A stretch of 64,000 nucleotides of DNA from Phyllobacterium chamaecytisi (GCF_020164455.1 NZ_JAIQWW010000002.1:1-64000); one strand, 5' to 3'; positions 44,664 to 54,449 are shown, counted from the first letter of the stretch. Notes: a model not told the origin generated them from the letters alone. Numbers and translations are program-made.

Positions 44664-47534
44664 ATGCTGGACCAGATCAGCCGTCTCCGAGAACAAATCA
44701 CCACGCAATTACCGTCCGATATCGACCCGGATGGTTCACCCCCCACCAGGGTCGCAGTGCTCATTCCGGCCTACAAGCATTCTGTGCTTCTGGCGGAAGC
44801 TGTCGAATCCGTTTTGGCGCAGGAAGCGCCTTTCGACATCGCAGCAGTGATCATCGATGACGGCTGTCCCTATCCGGAAACCGGCGAAATCGGACGGACT
44901 TATGCGCTGGCTCATTCAAACGTCTTTTATCTCCGCAAGGCCAATGGAGGGCTGAGTTCAGCCCGTAATTATGGCATCGAGTTTGCACTCCGCAATTTCC
45001 CGAATCTCGAAGCCGTCTATTTTCTCGACGCCGACAACCGCATTACGCCCACGGCGATCCGCGACATTCTCGGTTTCATGAAGTCGGACGATAAGGTCGA
45101 CTGGATCTATCCGAATATCGATAAGTTCGGCATCGAGTGGAATGGAAATTACACAACGCAGTACTCGCGCCTGCTGCACCTGACCTTCGACAATATATGC
45201 GAAGCCGGCAGTCTGGTTTCGCGGCGTATGCTCGATGCCGGCGTGCGTTTCGATGAGAGCATGAAGGCTGGTTTTGAGGATTGGGACTTCTGGCTGCAGG
45301 CGATCGGACGTGGCTTCCTTGGTGCGAACTATCCTTTCTTCGGCTTCGAATACCGTCAGCGCGCCGAGAGCATGCTGCGCGATTCAAATCGCACGCGAGA
45401 AGGCATTTTGACCTACATCCGGCAGAAGCATAAGAAGCTCTTTGCCGCCGAAACCCTGCTTGCCTGGGAACACGAGGAAACGCCGCGCTATGCTGCGATC
45501 GGCATGGGCACTTATGCGGTGGATCTGTTCACCGATCCGACAGTCGAGCATGCCAAATGCAGCCTGGAAGATTTTGTAACGCGTTTCTGGGCCGCGAAGG
45601 CTGAACCGGAAACCTTCGGTGTCCCGCCGTTTCTATTATGGATGACGGCGGCCCACAGAGAGGCTCTGACCCGACTCGGCTTGATCCACAATTTGCTGTG
45701 GCTGGGCGAGCGGATTGCTCAAAAACACCATTTCGTCGCCATTCGCTTCGAGCGGAACAACGCCAAAGTCGGCATTGACATACGCAAGATCAGCGATGCG
45801 GAACCCCTTGCCGACAAACCTTTTGGCTGGATGTGTACATTCGATATTTTCTCGACCTGCGCAGATGACGCATCCGACGATTGGACGCGCTCACTACACA
45901 AGCCGGTTCCAAGTCCCAATGTGATCGAAATCGTCATCAGCGGACCATTCACGTCGAGAGAAATGCAAAGCACCGCCTTGTCCCCAACGAACGCCCTTCT
46001 CGCTACATTGGGGGCGCTGCGCGATTCCGGTTATCGATTGCAGTCCAAAAACCGCTGGCTCTGGCGTTCCGTCTATTTCCCCAATCGCAGCCGCTATTTC
46101 GAATTGCTGCGGCATGCTGTGGGCGCAAGACCGGTAATGCCAAGACTCGCTCACGCGTCCAATCCGCTGCGTGTCGGATTCCTTTTGCCCATTGGCAGTT
46201 TCGGCGGTGTCGAAAAAGTCGCATATGCTGTGGCGCAGGCGTTGAAGAATGCAGGTTGCGAAGTTCACCTCTTCCTGCTTGGCAAGCCGGTTTATAATCG
46301 CATTCCTGAAAACGATGGCGTGTTCAAGACGGTTAACTTCCTCGCAGATGATTACCCGCTCTGGGGCGGTCCCAATCAGTTTGCCGGGCATGATTTGTTG
46401 ATGGGCCACGATGAGGCCGCGAAAGCCGAGCTGATCATGGGCTTTCTGGCCGGGCTGGATGTGGTGATCAACAATCAGGCAGCTCCGGTCAATTCCATGC
46501 TCGGTGAACTTCGCCGCCGCGGCATGAAGGTGCTGAACTATGTTCACGTGCTCGATAAATCGAAAATGGGACGCGATGCAGGCCATCCGTACCTCACTCT
46601 CGCCTTCGAGCATGTCTACGACACCATCCTGACCTGTTCTAGGGACATGGCTGAGTGGTTGCATGGCATGGGTGTCCCGGATGCCAAGCTCATGCACATT
46701 CACAATGCCGCAAGTTATGCGCTTTCCTCCAAGGACCAGGAAACTATCCTCGCAGCGCGCCGCAACAGGCCGCTGCGCGACAGGCTCAATGTTCTTTTCC
46801 TGGGACGGCTCGATGCTCAAAAGGGTATCGAGCGATTGTTCGCTTCTGTTCGCGACCTGCGCCAGCGCTCAGCCCCGATCGATTGGAAAATCATTGGCAG
46901 CGATGTCATGGACGCTGGTGCCGGAGGTTCGTGGAAAGAACGTTTCGCTGAAGTTGGCGTTCACGTCGAACCGCCGGTCTTTTCGAGCCGCCACCTGAAC
47001 AAGGCGTTCGCCTGGGCCGACGTGGTGGTATTGCCATCGCGCTGGGAAGGTGCACCCTTGACCATTATCGAGGCTCAGCGGCTGGGTTGTGTGCCGATCG
47101 CAACGTCAGTCGGCGCGGTCGGCGAACTCATCGACCACGGTGTCGATGGTCTGTTGATCGAGTCGACGGACGACAACGTTATCAGCCGGGAACTGACTGA
47201 AATCATCATGGCATTGTCAGAGGATCCCGCTGCATTGCGCCGCCTCTCTGAAGCTGCTGCAGAGCGCGGCGGTTCCCTCATGTGGGAACACAGTGTCGAA
47301 CCGTTGGTGAACCAGTTGAAGTCATGGTTCCCTGGCCGGCTTCCCACCCTCCCGGTGGAGACAACCCTGAAGCTTGTCGAACAGACTGCGCCGACAATCA
47401 CGCCTGAGAGGACACCATCTTTCGAACGGTTTTCGCGCGAGGCAGCGCCAAAACAGCGTGACGAAATTTCCGAAATCAGGCCGCTGCAGATCGCTGCTGC
47501 CGGATCAGCCCACATGCATAATTTGAGGAACTAA
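44664..47534 (+). CDS. wgaB: Dual glycosyltransferase WgaB (ExpA23)-like, GT2 + GT4
   Basis: Large transferase of 956 residues with two catalytic domains. The N-terminal GT2 (about residues 28-260) has VAVLIPAYKHS, KANGGLSSARNYGI and the DXD motif LDADN, then FEDWDFWLQ. A middle region is unclear. The C-terminal GT4 domain (about 480-900) has LLPIGSFGGVEKVAYAV, VLFLGRLDAQKGIERL and SRWEGAPLTIIEAQRLG. Such double transferases can build a two-sugar repeat; galactoglucan is an alternating glucose-galactose chain, so this is an attractive candidate (inference). ATG 44664 is chosen; the frame to 44556 runs inside wgaA. Confidence 0.85.
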   Translation: MLDQISRLREQITTQLPSDIDPDGSPPTRVAVLIPAYKHSVLLAEAVESVLAQEAPFDIAAVIIDDGCPYPETGEIGRTYALAHSNVFYLRKANGGLSSARNYGIEFALRNFPNLEAVYFLDADNRITPTAIRDILGFMKSDDKVDWIYPNIDKFGIEWNGNYTTQYSRLLHLTFDNICEAGSLVSRRMLDAGVRFDESMKAGFEDWDFWLQAIGRGFLGANYPFFGFEYRQRAESMLRDSNRTREGILTYIRQKHKKLFAAETLLAWEHEETPRYAAIGMGTYAVDLFTDPTVEHAKCSLEDFVTRFWAAKAEPETFGVPPFLLWMTAAHREALTRLGLIHNLLWLGERIAQKHHFVAIRFERNNAKVGIDIRKISDAEPLADKPFGWMCTFDIFSTCADDASDDWTRSLHKPVPSPNVIEIVISGPFTSREMQSTALSPTNALLATLGALRDSGYRLQSKNRWLWRSVYFPNRSRYFELLRHAVGARPVMPRLAHASNPLRVGFLLPIGSFGGVEKVAYAVAQALKNAGCEVHLFLLGKPVYNRIPENDGVFKTVNFLADDYPLWGGPNQFAGHDLLMGHDEAAKAELIMGFLAGLDVVINNQAAPVNSMLGELRRRGMKVLNYVHVLDKSKMGRDAGHPYLTLAFEHVYDTILTCSRDMAEWLHGMGVPDAKLMHIHNAASYALSSKDQETILAARRNRPLRDRLNVLFLGRLDAQKGIERLFASVRDLRQRSAPIDWKIIGSDVMDAGAGGSWKERFAEVGVHVEPPVFSSRHLNKAFAWADVVVLPSRWEGAPLTIIEAQRLGCVPIATSVGAVGELIDHGVDGLLIESTDDNVISRELTEIIMALSEDPAALRRLSEAAAERGGSLMWEHSVEPLVNQLKSWFPGRLPTLPVETTLKLVEQTAPTITPERTPSFERFSREAAPKQRDEISEIRPLQIAAAGSAHMHNLRN

Positions 47535-47536
47535 CG

Positions 47537-48877
47537 ATGAAGAAACTTTTTGTTCTGAATGGTGGCGCCGCGGTCAAGCCTGGCAACAAATCCGCCTATT
47601 TGAAGTTTGAAGACCCGCTGGCGGCCTTCAACAAGGGTGGCATCAACACAGGCGACGTTCTCGTCTATGACGCCACGCTCAAGGCCCTCGCCTACGACGA
47701 CATCAAGAACGTGCAGTTCTCGCACGCCGGTAACGAAAAGCTCTGGCCGCAAGACGGAACTTATGACGCTACCGTCGTGCGCGGTTCGAACTATCTGACG
47801 GAAACCGTCGATCTCGCCCATGTCGTGCCGCTGCTCAAGAAGCTCAAAGGCCCGGTCGTCGCCATCGGCGTCGGCGCACAGGCCGGCAAGTACAAGAAAC
47901 TCAACGTGCCAAAAGGTACCGTCGAGGCGTGGAAGGTCATCGCCGACAAATGCGAGACGATTGGCGTTCGTGGCTTCTACAGCGCGGAGATATTCAACGA
48001 TCTCGGCATCAAGAATGTGCGGGTGATCGGCTGCCCGAGCTTTTACCGTTCCTTGCGCCCCTCGATCACGATCAAATCCATCGATCCGGCAACTGCCCGC
48101 GTCGGCCTGACGCTGAACAAATATCTTTCTGCTGACTACGCCAGCAACGCGACCAAGACCAACCGGATGCAGCGCGCGCTGATCGATGCAGTCGCCAAGC
48201 GTCCTTCGAGCAAACTCTACTCGCAGGGCGAACGCGAAGAGACGCTTGCTATTTTCTCCTCCGGCAAGGAGAAGCAGGACAACATCAAGGCCATCCTCAC
48301 CAAGTTCAATCTAGTTGGCCACGCCGAGGCGGAAGAGATGCTCAACAATCGCATGAGCGCCTTTTTCGATATCGAAGAATGGGCGGCCGACGCAGCTGCA
48401 AATGTGGATGTAATGGTTGGTTTCCGACTGCACGGCAATGTTATAGCCCTGCATCAGGGAATTCCGGCGGTATTCTTCACCTATGATTCGCGTATACGGG
48501 AATTGTCCTCACTGTTTGCAATTCCATCGATCGAGATCGAGGACTATCTGCCGATCAACCTCGAAAAAATGCTTGAAAAAGCGGACTTCTCCAAGGTCCA
48601 GCATATCTATCGCCTGAACTATGCCGAGTACCATCGCTTCCTGACCGAGAACAAGCTGAACCACGTGCTGCCAAAGCCTGTGGCTGCACCTGCAGACAAG
48701 CCGCTCTCGGTACCCAATCTGGTTCAGGTTCCGCACAACATCCATGAAGCTGTGGCATGGTTCCGTAGCGAGATTGACTTCATGACCGGAGAGGTGGAAA
48801 CCTTGCGTAATCGTGCCTGGAATCTCGAAACCAGCCTGCGCAGCCTCAAGGAAGCTCCAGCCAAGGCCACGGTATGA
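47537..48877 (+). CDS. Polysaccharide pyruvyltransferase-family protein (wgaD-like)
   Basis: Protein of 446 residues, paralogous to WgeH: VVRGSNYLTETVD, VVAIGVGAQAG, VRGFYSAEIFNDLGIKNVRVIGCP and VGFRLHGNVIALHQG. It is longer by a C-terminal helical tail of about 60 residues. The start is ATG 47537, 2 nt after wgaB, and its stop overlaps the GH16 gene. In S. meliloti wgaD (expA4) holds this position. Two members of the family in one cluster suggests two substituted sites or chain ends. Confidence 0.76.
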   Translation: MKKLFVLNGGAAVKPGNKSAYLKFEDPLAAFNKGGINTGDVLVYDATLKALAYDDIKNVQFSHAGNEKLWPQDGTYDATVVRGSNYLTETVDLAHVVPLLKKLKGPVVAIGVGAQAGKYKKLNVPKGTVEAWKVIADKCETIGVRGFYSAEIFNDLGIKNVRVIGCPSFYRSLRPSITIKSIDPATARVGLTLNKYLSADYASNATKTNRMQRALIDAVAKRPSSKLYSQGEREETLAIFSSGKEKQDNIKAILTKFNLVGHAEAEEMLNNRMSAFFDIEEWAADAAANVDVMVGFRLHGNVIALHQGIPAVFFTYDSRIRELSSLFAIPSIEIEDYLPINLEKMLEKADFSKVQHIYRLNYAEYHRFLTENKLNHVLPKPVAAPADKPLSVPNLVQVPHNIHEAVAWFRSEIDFMTGEVETLRNRAWNLETSLRSLKEAPAKATV

Positions 48878-49713
48878 GGCACGGCCGCGCGCAATTCAGC
48901 CGACGTTCCTTCCTGAGCCTTGCGGGCTTGGGGATTGCTTCGGCTGGATTGCTGGCGCGGCCTGCACTTGCTCACGCGCTTTGCTCGGATATTCCCGCGC
49001 CACTTCAGCGCGCGCGAGGAAAATGGCAACTCTCGTTCAATGATGATTTCACCGACAATGCCGGCTTCGATCAACGCTGGATCAAGGTTAGTGACAGCGG
49101 CGGAGAGACAAGGAGCATCCGGATACCCGGGAATGTTGCAATTTCGGGCGCCGGGCTTTCATTGAAACTTGGCCGCAACACGGGCAAGTTGAGTGACAAG
49201 CGACCGTTCAGCGGCGGATACGTGCGAACGCGTGATTTTCGCCAATGCTACGGTTACTTCGAGTGCGAAATGAAGATCGCCAATGAGCCCGGTGTCAACA
49301 ACGCGTTCTGGCTTACCTCCGTGCGCGAGAGTGAAGGCGATACCCGCTTTGAGCTCGACGTGGCAGAAGCCAAGTATCCCAATCTGGTTCAAGTGACAGC
49401 GCGTCGCTGGCTACCTGACAGGCAGGTTTTATCCAAGACTTACCGCCCGCGCTTGAAACTGGCCGATGCTTTCCATCGCTATGGCATGCTGTGGAGCAAG
49501 GACCGGTTTCAGTTCTTCTTTGATGACCGGAAAATCTACGAGGTTGGAAACACCTTCGCGCACACGCCTGCGCAGCTTCTCTTCAGCAACGCGGTCGCGT
49601 CTTTCGCCGGTAAAGATGACGGCGATGTGGATGGCGCGGCAACCTCGGTGAAAAGCATTCGCGTATTCCAAAACAGCGAGTGGCAGGACGTGCCGCTCTG
49701 GAGGTGTTCATGA
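48874..49713 (+). CDS. Secreted family 16 glycoside hydrolase (beta-glucanase type)
   Basis: Predicted periplasmic or extracellular endo-beta-glycanase of 279 residues. The N-terminus is a twin-arginine type signal (SRRSFLSLAG, cleavage after ALAHA). The GH16 catalytic ExDxxE motif is ELDVAE at about residues 160-165, in the right context (GDTRFELDVAEAKYP), with GYFECEMKIA before it. Acid and nucleophile are both present, so it should cleave beta-1,3 or beta-1,4 linkages, probably trimming the galactoglucan. ATG 48874 overlaps the previous gene; its stop overlaps the AlgX-like gene. Confidence 0.85.
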   Translation: MRHGRAQFSRRSFLSLAGLGIASAGLLARPALAHALCSDIPAPLQRARGKWQLSFNDDFTDNAGFDQRWIKVSDSGGETRSIRIPGNVAISGAGLSLKLGRNTGKLSDKRPFSGGYVRTRDFRQCYGYFECEMKIANEPGVNNAFWLTSVRESEGDTRFELDVAEAKYPNLVQVTARRWLPDRQVLSKTYRPRLKLADAFHRYGMLWSKDRFQFFFDDRKIYEVGNTFAHTPAQLLFSNAVASFAGKDDGDVDGAATSVKSIRVFQNSEWQDVPLWRCS

Positions 49714-51479
49714 GTGATGATTTCGTTTCCACGTCGCGCGCAGACAAGAGCAAGAAATATCTCCTGGGCAAAAATGGCTGGATTTTTCTCGATCATGATT
49801 CAAATCGCGTTATCGACCAGATCACTGGCCGTCATTTGCTGGATCAGCAGGGTGTTGACGCTTGGAAAAAACTGATCCTCGAACGCGATCAATATGTAGC
49901 TTCGGTCGGTGCTCAACATCTGATGTTCGTGGCTCCGAACAAGGAGCTCGTCTATTCAGAACAACTTCCGGACTGGGTGGAAATCGCCGAACAACGCCCC
50001 ATCCACCAGATCATGGCTGCCCTTGGCCCGCAACGCGCGCGGAAAATCATTTATCCTCTTGAGGCAATCCGCGCGGGGAAAATGCAAGGGTTAACCTATC
50101 CGAAAAGCGATACGCACTGGAGCGGATTTGGGGCCTATATAGGCTATCAGTCCTTTTGCGCAGGCCTTTCGAATAGTGGCATCGAACCGCTGCGGGTCGA
50201 AGGCTCACGCGTGGCTTTTGAAGAGGTCCCGTATATCGGTGATCTAGGTATCAAGTTCGAACCCCCTGTTTCTGCGCCCACTTTGTCCGCCCGCATTGAA
50301 GGCGCAGCTGGCCGCCTCGCCTTCGACAACCGCATTCCGAACCGCGGGAGGATCAGGGTTTTTGTCAACAAGGACACAACGCTGCCGCGCTGCGTGATGT
50401 TCGGCGATTCCTTCGGCGGTAACCTGTTGCCTTTCCTCAAAGAGAGTTTCAGCACGCTTGTCTATGTCTACGGCAAATCATTTGATCGCGAGTTGATCGA
50501 AGCCTACCAGCCAGATGTTGTCCTGTCGCAATTCGTCGAACGCTTCTTGATCGAGCCACCCATCGATACGCCGCGCTTCACTTACGCTTCGGTGGTTCGC
50601 ACCAAGCTGAAACTTCTGTCGAAGGAAGATTTGGCGTTCGCAACACAACAAGCGGCCAGCATCGAACCTGCCATCTTCCCGGTTCACGCTGTCTACCAGG
50701 CCCTGTTGTCCGCACATAGCGGCAAAGCCGTCCCCCCTGATCTTGTTGCGGAGCTGAAAAACCATCACCCGGATAATCCAGAAGCACAGCACATAGTCTC
50801 GGTCGAATTGTCCCGCCTTGGTGAGAAGCTCGATGAGGCGCGTATCTACGCGGAGCGCGCAGTCAGCTCTGAGCCGTGGAATGCGCGCTCGCGGCATCAA
50901 CTGGCCCTGACCCTGATGCGGCTGGAACACCCTGAAGAGGCTGAAGCGCAACTGCGCAAAGCGATCGAACTCGATCGCAGCGTCGATTGGTGGAATTATC
51001 AGCTCGCGCAGGTCCTGTTCCGGCAACAGAAATACGAGCCCTGCACTGATGCCTTGCGCGAATACATCGCCCGCCGGCCGGATTCGTCCGATGCCTGGCA
51101 GTTGCTCGGGCGCTGCCACGAAGCTTTGAACAATATCGAAGACGCTGCCGAAGCCTTTGTGCGCGCATCCGATGCGAAGCCCGAATGGACCTGGCCGCTG
51201 CTGAAACTTTCAAATCTTCGCGTTCGCAGCAAGACCAATCCGGAGCAGGGTCTGATCGCCACAGATCGCTTGCTCGAAACCCTCTTCCATGCACGCGAAC
51301 GCGCAGAAGTCTACATGCTGAGATCGCAATTCTACGAGGTGAACGGGCAACGCGACAAGGCTATCGACGCTGCAGTTCGAAGCACCGAACTTGCGCCGGA
51401 TTGGCAATGGGCCGAGAAGACGCTGGCGCGGCTGCACGCACAAGAAACGCGCCAGGCCGGTACAGCCAAATCGAGATAG
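49710..51479 (+). CDS. AlgX/AlgJ-like SGNH acetyltransferase domain with C-terminal TPRs
   Basis: Protein of 589 residues. The N-terminal 320 residues resemble AlgX/AlgJ O-acetyltransferase proteins: KNGWIFL (about 21-27), the DTHWS catalytic motif (about 134-138) and GDSFGG (about 232-237) with the nucleophilic serine. The C-terminal 250 residues are tetratricopeptide repeats (ALTLMRLEHPEEAEAQLRKAIELD). AlgX and AlgJ are periplasmic, but here I see no signal peptide or membrane segment. The start at 49710 overlaps the GH16 stop. Role in acetylating the polysaccharide is inferred. Confidence 0.72.
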   Translation: MSDDFVSTSRADKSKKYLLGKNGWIFLDHDSNRVIDQITGRHLLDQQGVDAWKKLILERDQYVASVGAQHLMFVAPNKELVYSEQLPDWVEIAEQRPIHQIMAALGPQRARKIIYPLEAIRAGKMQGLTYPKSDTHWSGFGAYIGYQSFCAGLSNSGIEPLRVEGSRVAFEEVPYIGDLGIKFEPPVSAPTLSARIEGAAGRLAFDNRIPNRGRIRVFVNKDTTLPRCVMFGDSFGGNLLPFLKESFSTLVYVYGKSFDRELIEAYQPDVVLSQFVERFLIEPPIDTPRFTYASVVRTKLKLLSKEDLAFATQQAASIEPAIFPVHAVYQALLSAHSGKAVPPDLVAELKNHHPDNPEAQHIVSVELSRLGEKLDEARIYAERAVSSEPWNARSRHQLALTLMRLEHPEEAEAQLRKAIELDRSVDWWNYQLAQVLFRQQKYEPCTDALREYIARRPDSSDAWQLLGRCHEALNNIEDAAEAFVRASDAKPEWTWPLLKLSNLRVRSKTNPEQGLIATDRLLETLFHARERAEVYMLRSQFYEVNGQRDKAIDAAVRSTELAPDWQWAEKTLARLHAQETRQAGTAKSR

Positions 51480-51531
51480 CAAACCAGCGGGAATTTTGTC
51501 TGGATTTCGCGAGGTCGGCCAAATCGTCCGA

Positions 51532-52737
51532 TCAAACCCTCTCGAGTGCGACGGCAATCCCTTGCCCAACGCCAATGCACATGGTGGCAAGCGCGCGTTT
51601 TGCGCCACGCAGATTGAGTTCCAGCGCGGCGGTGCCTGTGATCCGGGCACCGCTCATGCCAAGTGGATGACCCAGCGCAATGGCGCCGCCATTTGGATTG
51701 ACGAAGTCTGCATCGTCGGCAATGCCAAGCGCCCGAAGTGTCGCGAGTCCCTGCGAGGCAAAGGCCTCGTTGAGTTCGATGATATCGAAATCTTTCGGCG
51801 AAATGCCAAGCCGGGCACAGAGCTTCACCGAGGCTTCGATCGGCCCGACACCCATGATACGGGGCGGTACACCAGCAGTTGCGCCACCGGCGATACGGGC
51901 AATCGGGGTCAGGCCATATTTCTTCGCGGCGGCTTCGGAAGCGACGATCAGCGCTGCCGCGCCGTCGTTGACGCCTGACGCATTGCCCGCTGTAACCGAC
52001 CCGCCTTTACGGAACGGCGTCGGGAGTTTCGCCAGTTGCTCGATTGTGGTTTGGGGACGCGGGTGTTCGTCCCGATCAACAACGATTGCATCGCCTTTTC
52101 GCTGCGGGATTGTGACCGGCGTGATTTCACGGGCAAGGCGTCCGTTCGCCATCGCCGCCCCCGTCTTTTGCTGTGATCGCACTGCAAAAGCATCCTGATC
52201 TGCACGCGATACATTGAAATCCTCGGCAACGTTCTCGCCAGTCTCTGGCATTGAATCGGCGCCATATTCTTGCTGCATCAGTGGATTCATGAAACGCCAG
52301 CCGATCGTCGTGTCATGGATTTCCGCATGGCGCGAGAATGCACTTTCTGCTTTCGGCATTACAAAAGGGGCACGAGACATGGATTCGACGCCGCCGGCGA
52401 TCGCAAGTTCGATTTCGCCGGCCTTGATCGCACGGGCGGCGGTGATGACGGCATCCATACCCGAGCCGCACAAGCGGTTCATGGTTGTTCCGGGTACGCT
52501 CACGGGAAGCCCGGCGAGCAGCAGCGCCATGCGCGCTACATTGCGATTGTCTTCGCCAGCCTGGTTGGCGCAACCGTAAATCACTTCGTCAATGGCTTCC
52601 CAATCGACACTTTTATTGCGTTTAATCAGTGCCTTTAACGGAATTGCGCCAAGATCATCGGCGCGAACGGAGGCCAGGGCTCCGCCAAAGCGGCCGATGG
52701 GCGTGCGTATATAATCGCAGATGTAAACTTCGGTCAT
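51532..52737 (-). CDS. pcaF: 3-oxoadipyl-CoA thiolase
   Basis: Last step of the beta-ketoadipate pathway: splits 3-oxoadipyl-CoA to succinyl-CoA and acetyl-CoA. The 401-residue thiolase has the acylated cysteine in NRLCGSGMDAV, the His in GGAIALGHPLG and the second Cys in ATMCIGVGQG. Its start overlaps the pcaJ stop by one base, so pcaI-pcaJ-pcaF form one minus-strand operon. An ordinary acetyl-CoA acetyltransferase is less likely given the neighbours. Confidence 0.94.
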   Translation of the reverse strand: MTEVYICDYIRTPIGRFGGALASVRADDLGAIPLKALIKRNKSVDWEAIDEVIYGCANQAGEDNRNVARMALLLAGLPVSVPGTTMNRLCGSGMDAVITAARAIKAGEIELAIAGGVESMSRAPFVMPKAESAFSRHAEIHDTTIGWRFMNPLMQQEYGADSMPETGENVAEDFNVSRADQDAFAVRSQQKTGAAMANGRLAREITPVTIPQRKGDAIVVDRDEHPRPQTTIEQLAKLPTPFRKGGSVTAGNASGVNDGAAALIVASEAAAKKYGLTPIARIAGGATAGVPPRIMGVGPIEASVKLCARLGISPKDFDIIELNEAFASQGLATLRALGIADDADFVNPNGGAIALGHPLGMSGARITGTAALELNLRGAKRALATMCIGVGQGIAVALERV

Positions 52738-53510
52738 CAGGCGGCCTCATGTGCTTTCTTGGTGCGGGCGTTGATGTCGCGGAGCACGGAGATTTCGGTC
52801 GTCGTCGGGACCGGAGTTTCCGCAACTGTCTCGGCAAAACGAACCGGCCAGCCGCAATTCTCTTCGATCGTCGCACGGCTCACACCTGGATGGATCGAAA
52901 CGACCGTCAATTCCTTGGTTGCGGGGTCGGGCTCGAATATGCACAGATCAGTGATAACGCGTGTCGGACCCTTGGTTTTCATGCCAAGCCGCGCCCGGTG
53001 ATCGCCGCCCTCCCCATGTCCCATCGACGTGATGAAGTCGAGATGGTTGACAAAACCACGCTTGTTGAGCGCCATGGTTATATAGATCTGGCCGCAATTA
53101 CTGGCGATTTCGGGTGCGCCGCCACCACCCGGCAGGCGAACTTTCGGCTTGTCATAGTCACCGACGACGGTCGTATTCAGATTGGCGAACCGGTCGATCT
53201 GCGCGCCGCCGAGAAAGCCAGTGGTAATGCGTCCGCCCTGCAACCAGTAGCGGAACATCTCAGGGACTGAAACAGTGCACAAGGCGGTATCGCACAATTC
53301 ACCATCCCCGATCGAAAGGGGCAGAACGTCAGGTTTGGTACCGATCGTGCCGCTTTCGTAGATTAGTGTGATATCCGGCGCGTGGGTAAGCCGCGCAACG
53401 TTACATGCTGCCGATGGCGCGCCGATGCCGACGAAACACACGTCATCATTGGTCAAAGCGCGGGCTGCAGCGATCGTCATCATCTCTGTTGGTGTAAATT
53501 CAATCGACAT
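52737..53510 (-). CDS. pcaJ: 3-oxoadipate CoA-transferase subunit B
   Basis: Beta subunit of the succinyl-CoA:3-oxoadipate CoA-transferase, 257 residues. The catalytic glutamate is in YESGTIG, the equivalent of the SENG-type motif; the glycine-rich LPGGGGAPEI follows. It is of the longer CatJ-like kind. It lies between pcaI and pcaF with an 11-nt gap to the former. Confidence 0.9.
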   Translation of the reverse strand: MSIEFTPTEMMTIAAARALTNDDVCFVGIGAPSAACNVARLTHAPDITLIYESGTIGTKPDVLPLSIGDGELCDTALCTVSVPEMFRYWLQGGRITTGFLGGAQIDRFANLNTTVVGDYDKPKVRLPGGGGAPEIASNCGQIYITMALNKRGFVNHLDFITSMGHGEGGDHRARLGMKTKGPTRVITDLCIFEPDPATKELTVVSIHPGVSRATIEENCGWPVRFAETVAETPVPTTTEISVLRDINARTKKAHEAA

Positions 53511-53521
53511 GACGATACTCC

Positions 53522-54382
53522 TTACGCTGCTTTTGCAGAACGCTTGCCGACATGGCGGGCGAAATCTTCGGGCTTTCCGTCACGCACATGCTCCTTGACC
53601 CAGGCTGTGAAACTTTCGCGGTCACGGGCGATCTTGTCCCAGGCAATGTAAAAAGCGTTGGAACGCGGATAATAGCCGTGCGCATAGGACGGAAACGCAC
53701 CACCTGGAACATGAACAACAGAACTGACGGCCCATGTTGGCAGAACCACTGCATTGGGCGACGGCGGATTCAGTTCATCAACGATTTCTTCGACCGTAAC
53801 GATCGAGCGTTTGGCCGCAAGCACCGCTTCTTTTTGGACGCCGGAGATGCCTTCGATCAGCACATTGCCTTTGCGGTCCGCGCGCTGGGCGTGGATAATG
53901 GACACGTCAGGTCGAATCGATGGCACCGCCGCCAGGACTTCGCCAGTGAACGGGCAGGTAATCGATTTGATGTTCGGGTTAACCTTCGCTAGATCCGCAC
54001 CGTTATAGCCGCGGAGCATGGCGAATGGCAGGTTTGCTGCCCCAGCCTCATAGGCGTTTGCCATGGCGGCGTGCGAATGCTCCTCGATTTCGAGCGGGCG
54101 TGGCCATTGGTTCTCGACTGCATCGCGAAAACGGTGCAACGAGCCAACGCCCGGATTGCCACCCCAGGAAAATTTCATACCGCGTGCCGCCCCGACGCCG
54201 ATCAATTGATCGTAAATCAGGTCTGGCGTCATCCGGATGAGAAAAAGCTCCTTGCGATCCTGCCTGATGATTTCATGGCCAGCCGCATAGGGGATCAGGT
54301 GCGTGAACCCTTCCATCGCAATGGAATCGCCGTCTCTGACATTCTCTTCAATCGCTTCGGAAAGCGTGCAAATCCGCGCCAC
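53522..54382 (-). CDS. pcaI: 3-oxoadipate CoA-transferase subunit A
   Basis: Alpha subunit of the 3-oxoadipate CoA-transferase, 286 residues, longer than the roughly 230-residue Pseudomonas PcaI and like the CatI form. It shows the family start DGDSIAMEGFTHLIPYAAGHE and the central SWGGNPGVGS. It is the first gene of the pcaIJF operon and divergent from pcaR; the 123 nt between them contain three TTTGTGCG-type half-sites. Confidence 0.9.
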   Translation of the reverse strand: MARICTLSEAIEENVRDGDSIAMEGFTHLIPYAAGHEIIRQDRKELFLIRMTPDLIYDQLIGVGAARGMKFSWGGNPGVGSLHRFRDAVENQWPRPLEIEEHSHAAMANAYEAGAANLPFAMLRGYNGADLAKVNPNIKSITCPFTGEVLAAVPSIRPDVSIIHAQRADRKGNVLIEGISGVQKEAVLAAKRSIVTVEEIVDELNPPSPNAVVLPTWAVSSVVHVPGGAFPSYAHGYYPRSNAFYIAWDKIARDRESFTAWVKEHVRDGKPEDFARHVGKRSAKAA

Positions 54383-54449
54383 GTTTCTCTCCCTGTCTCG
54401 AATTCCTCGTCTTTTGGATTAGTGCTTCAATGGTTCAAAGGTCAAATCT

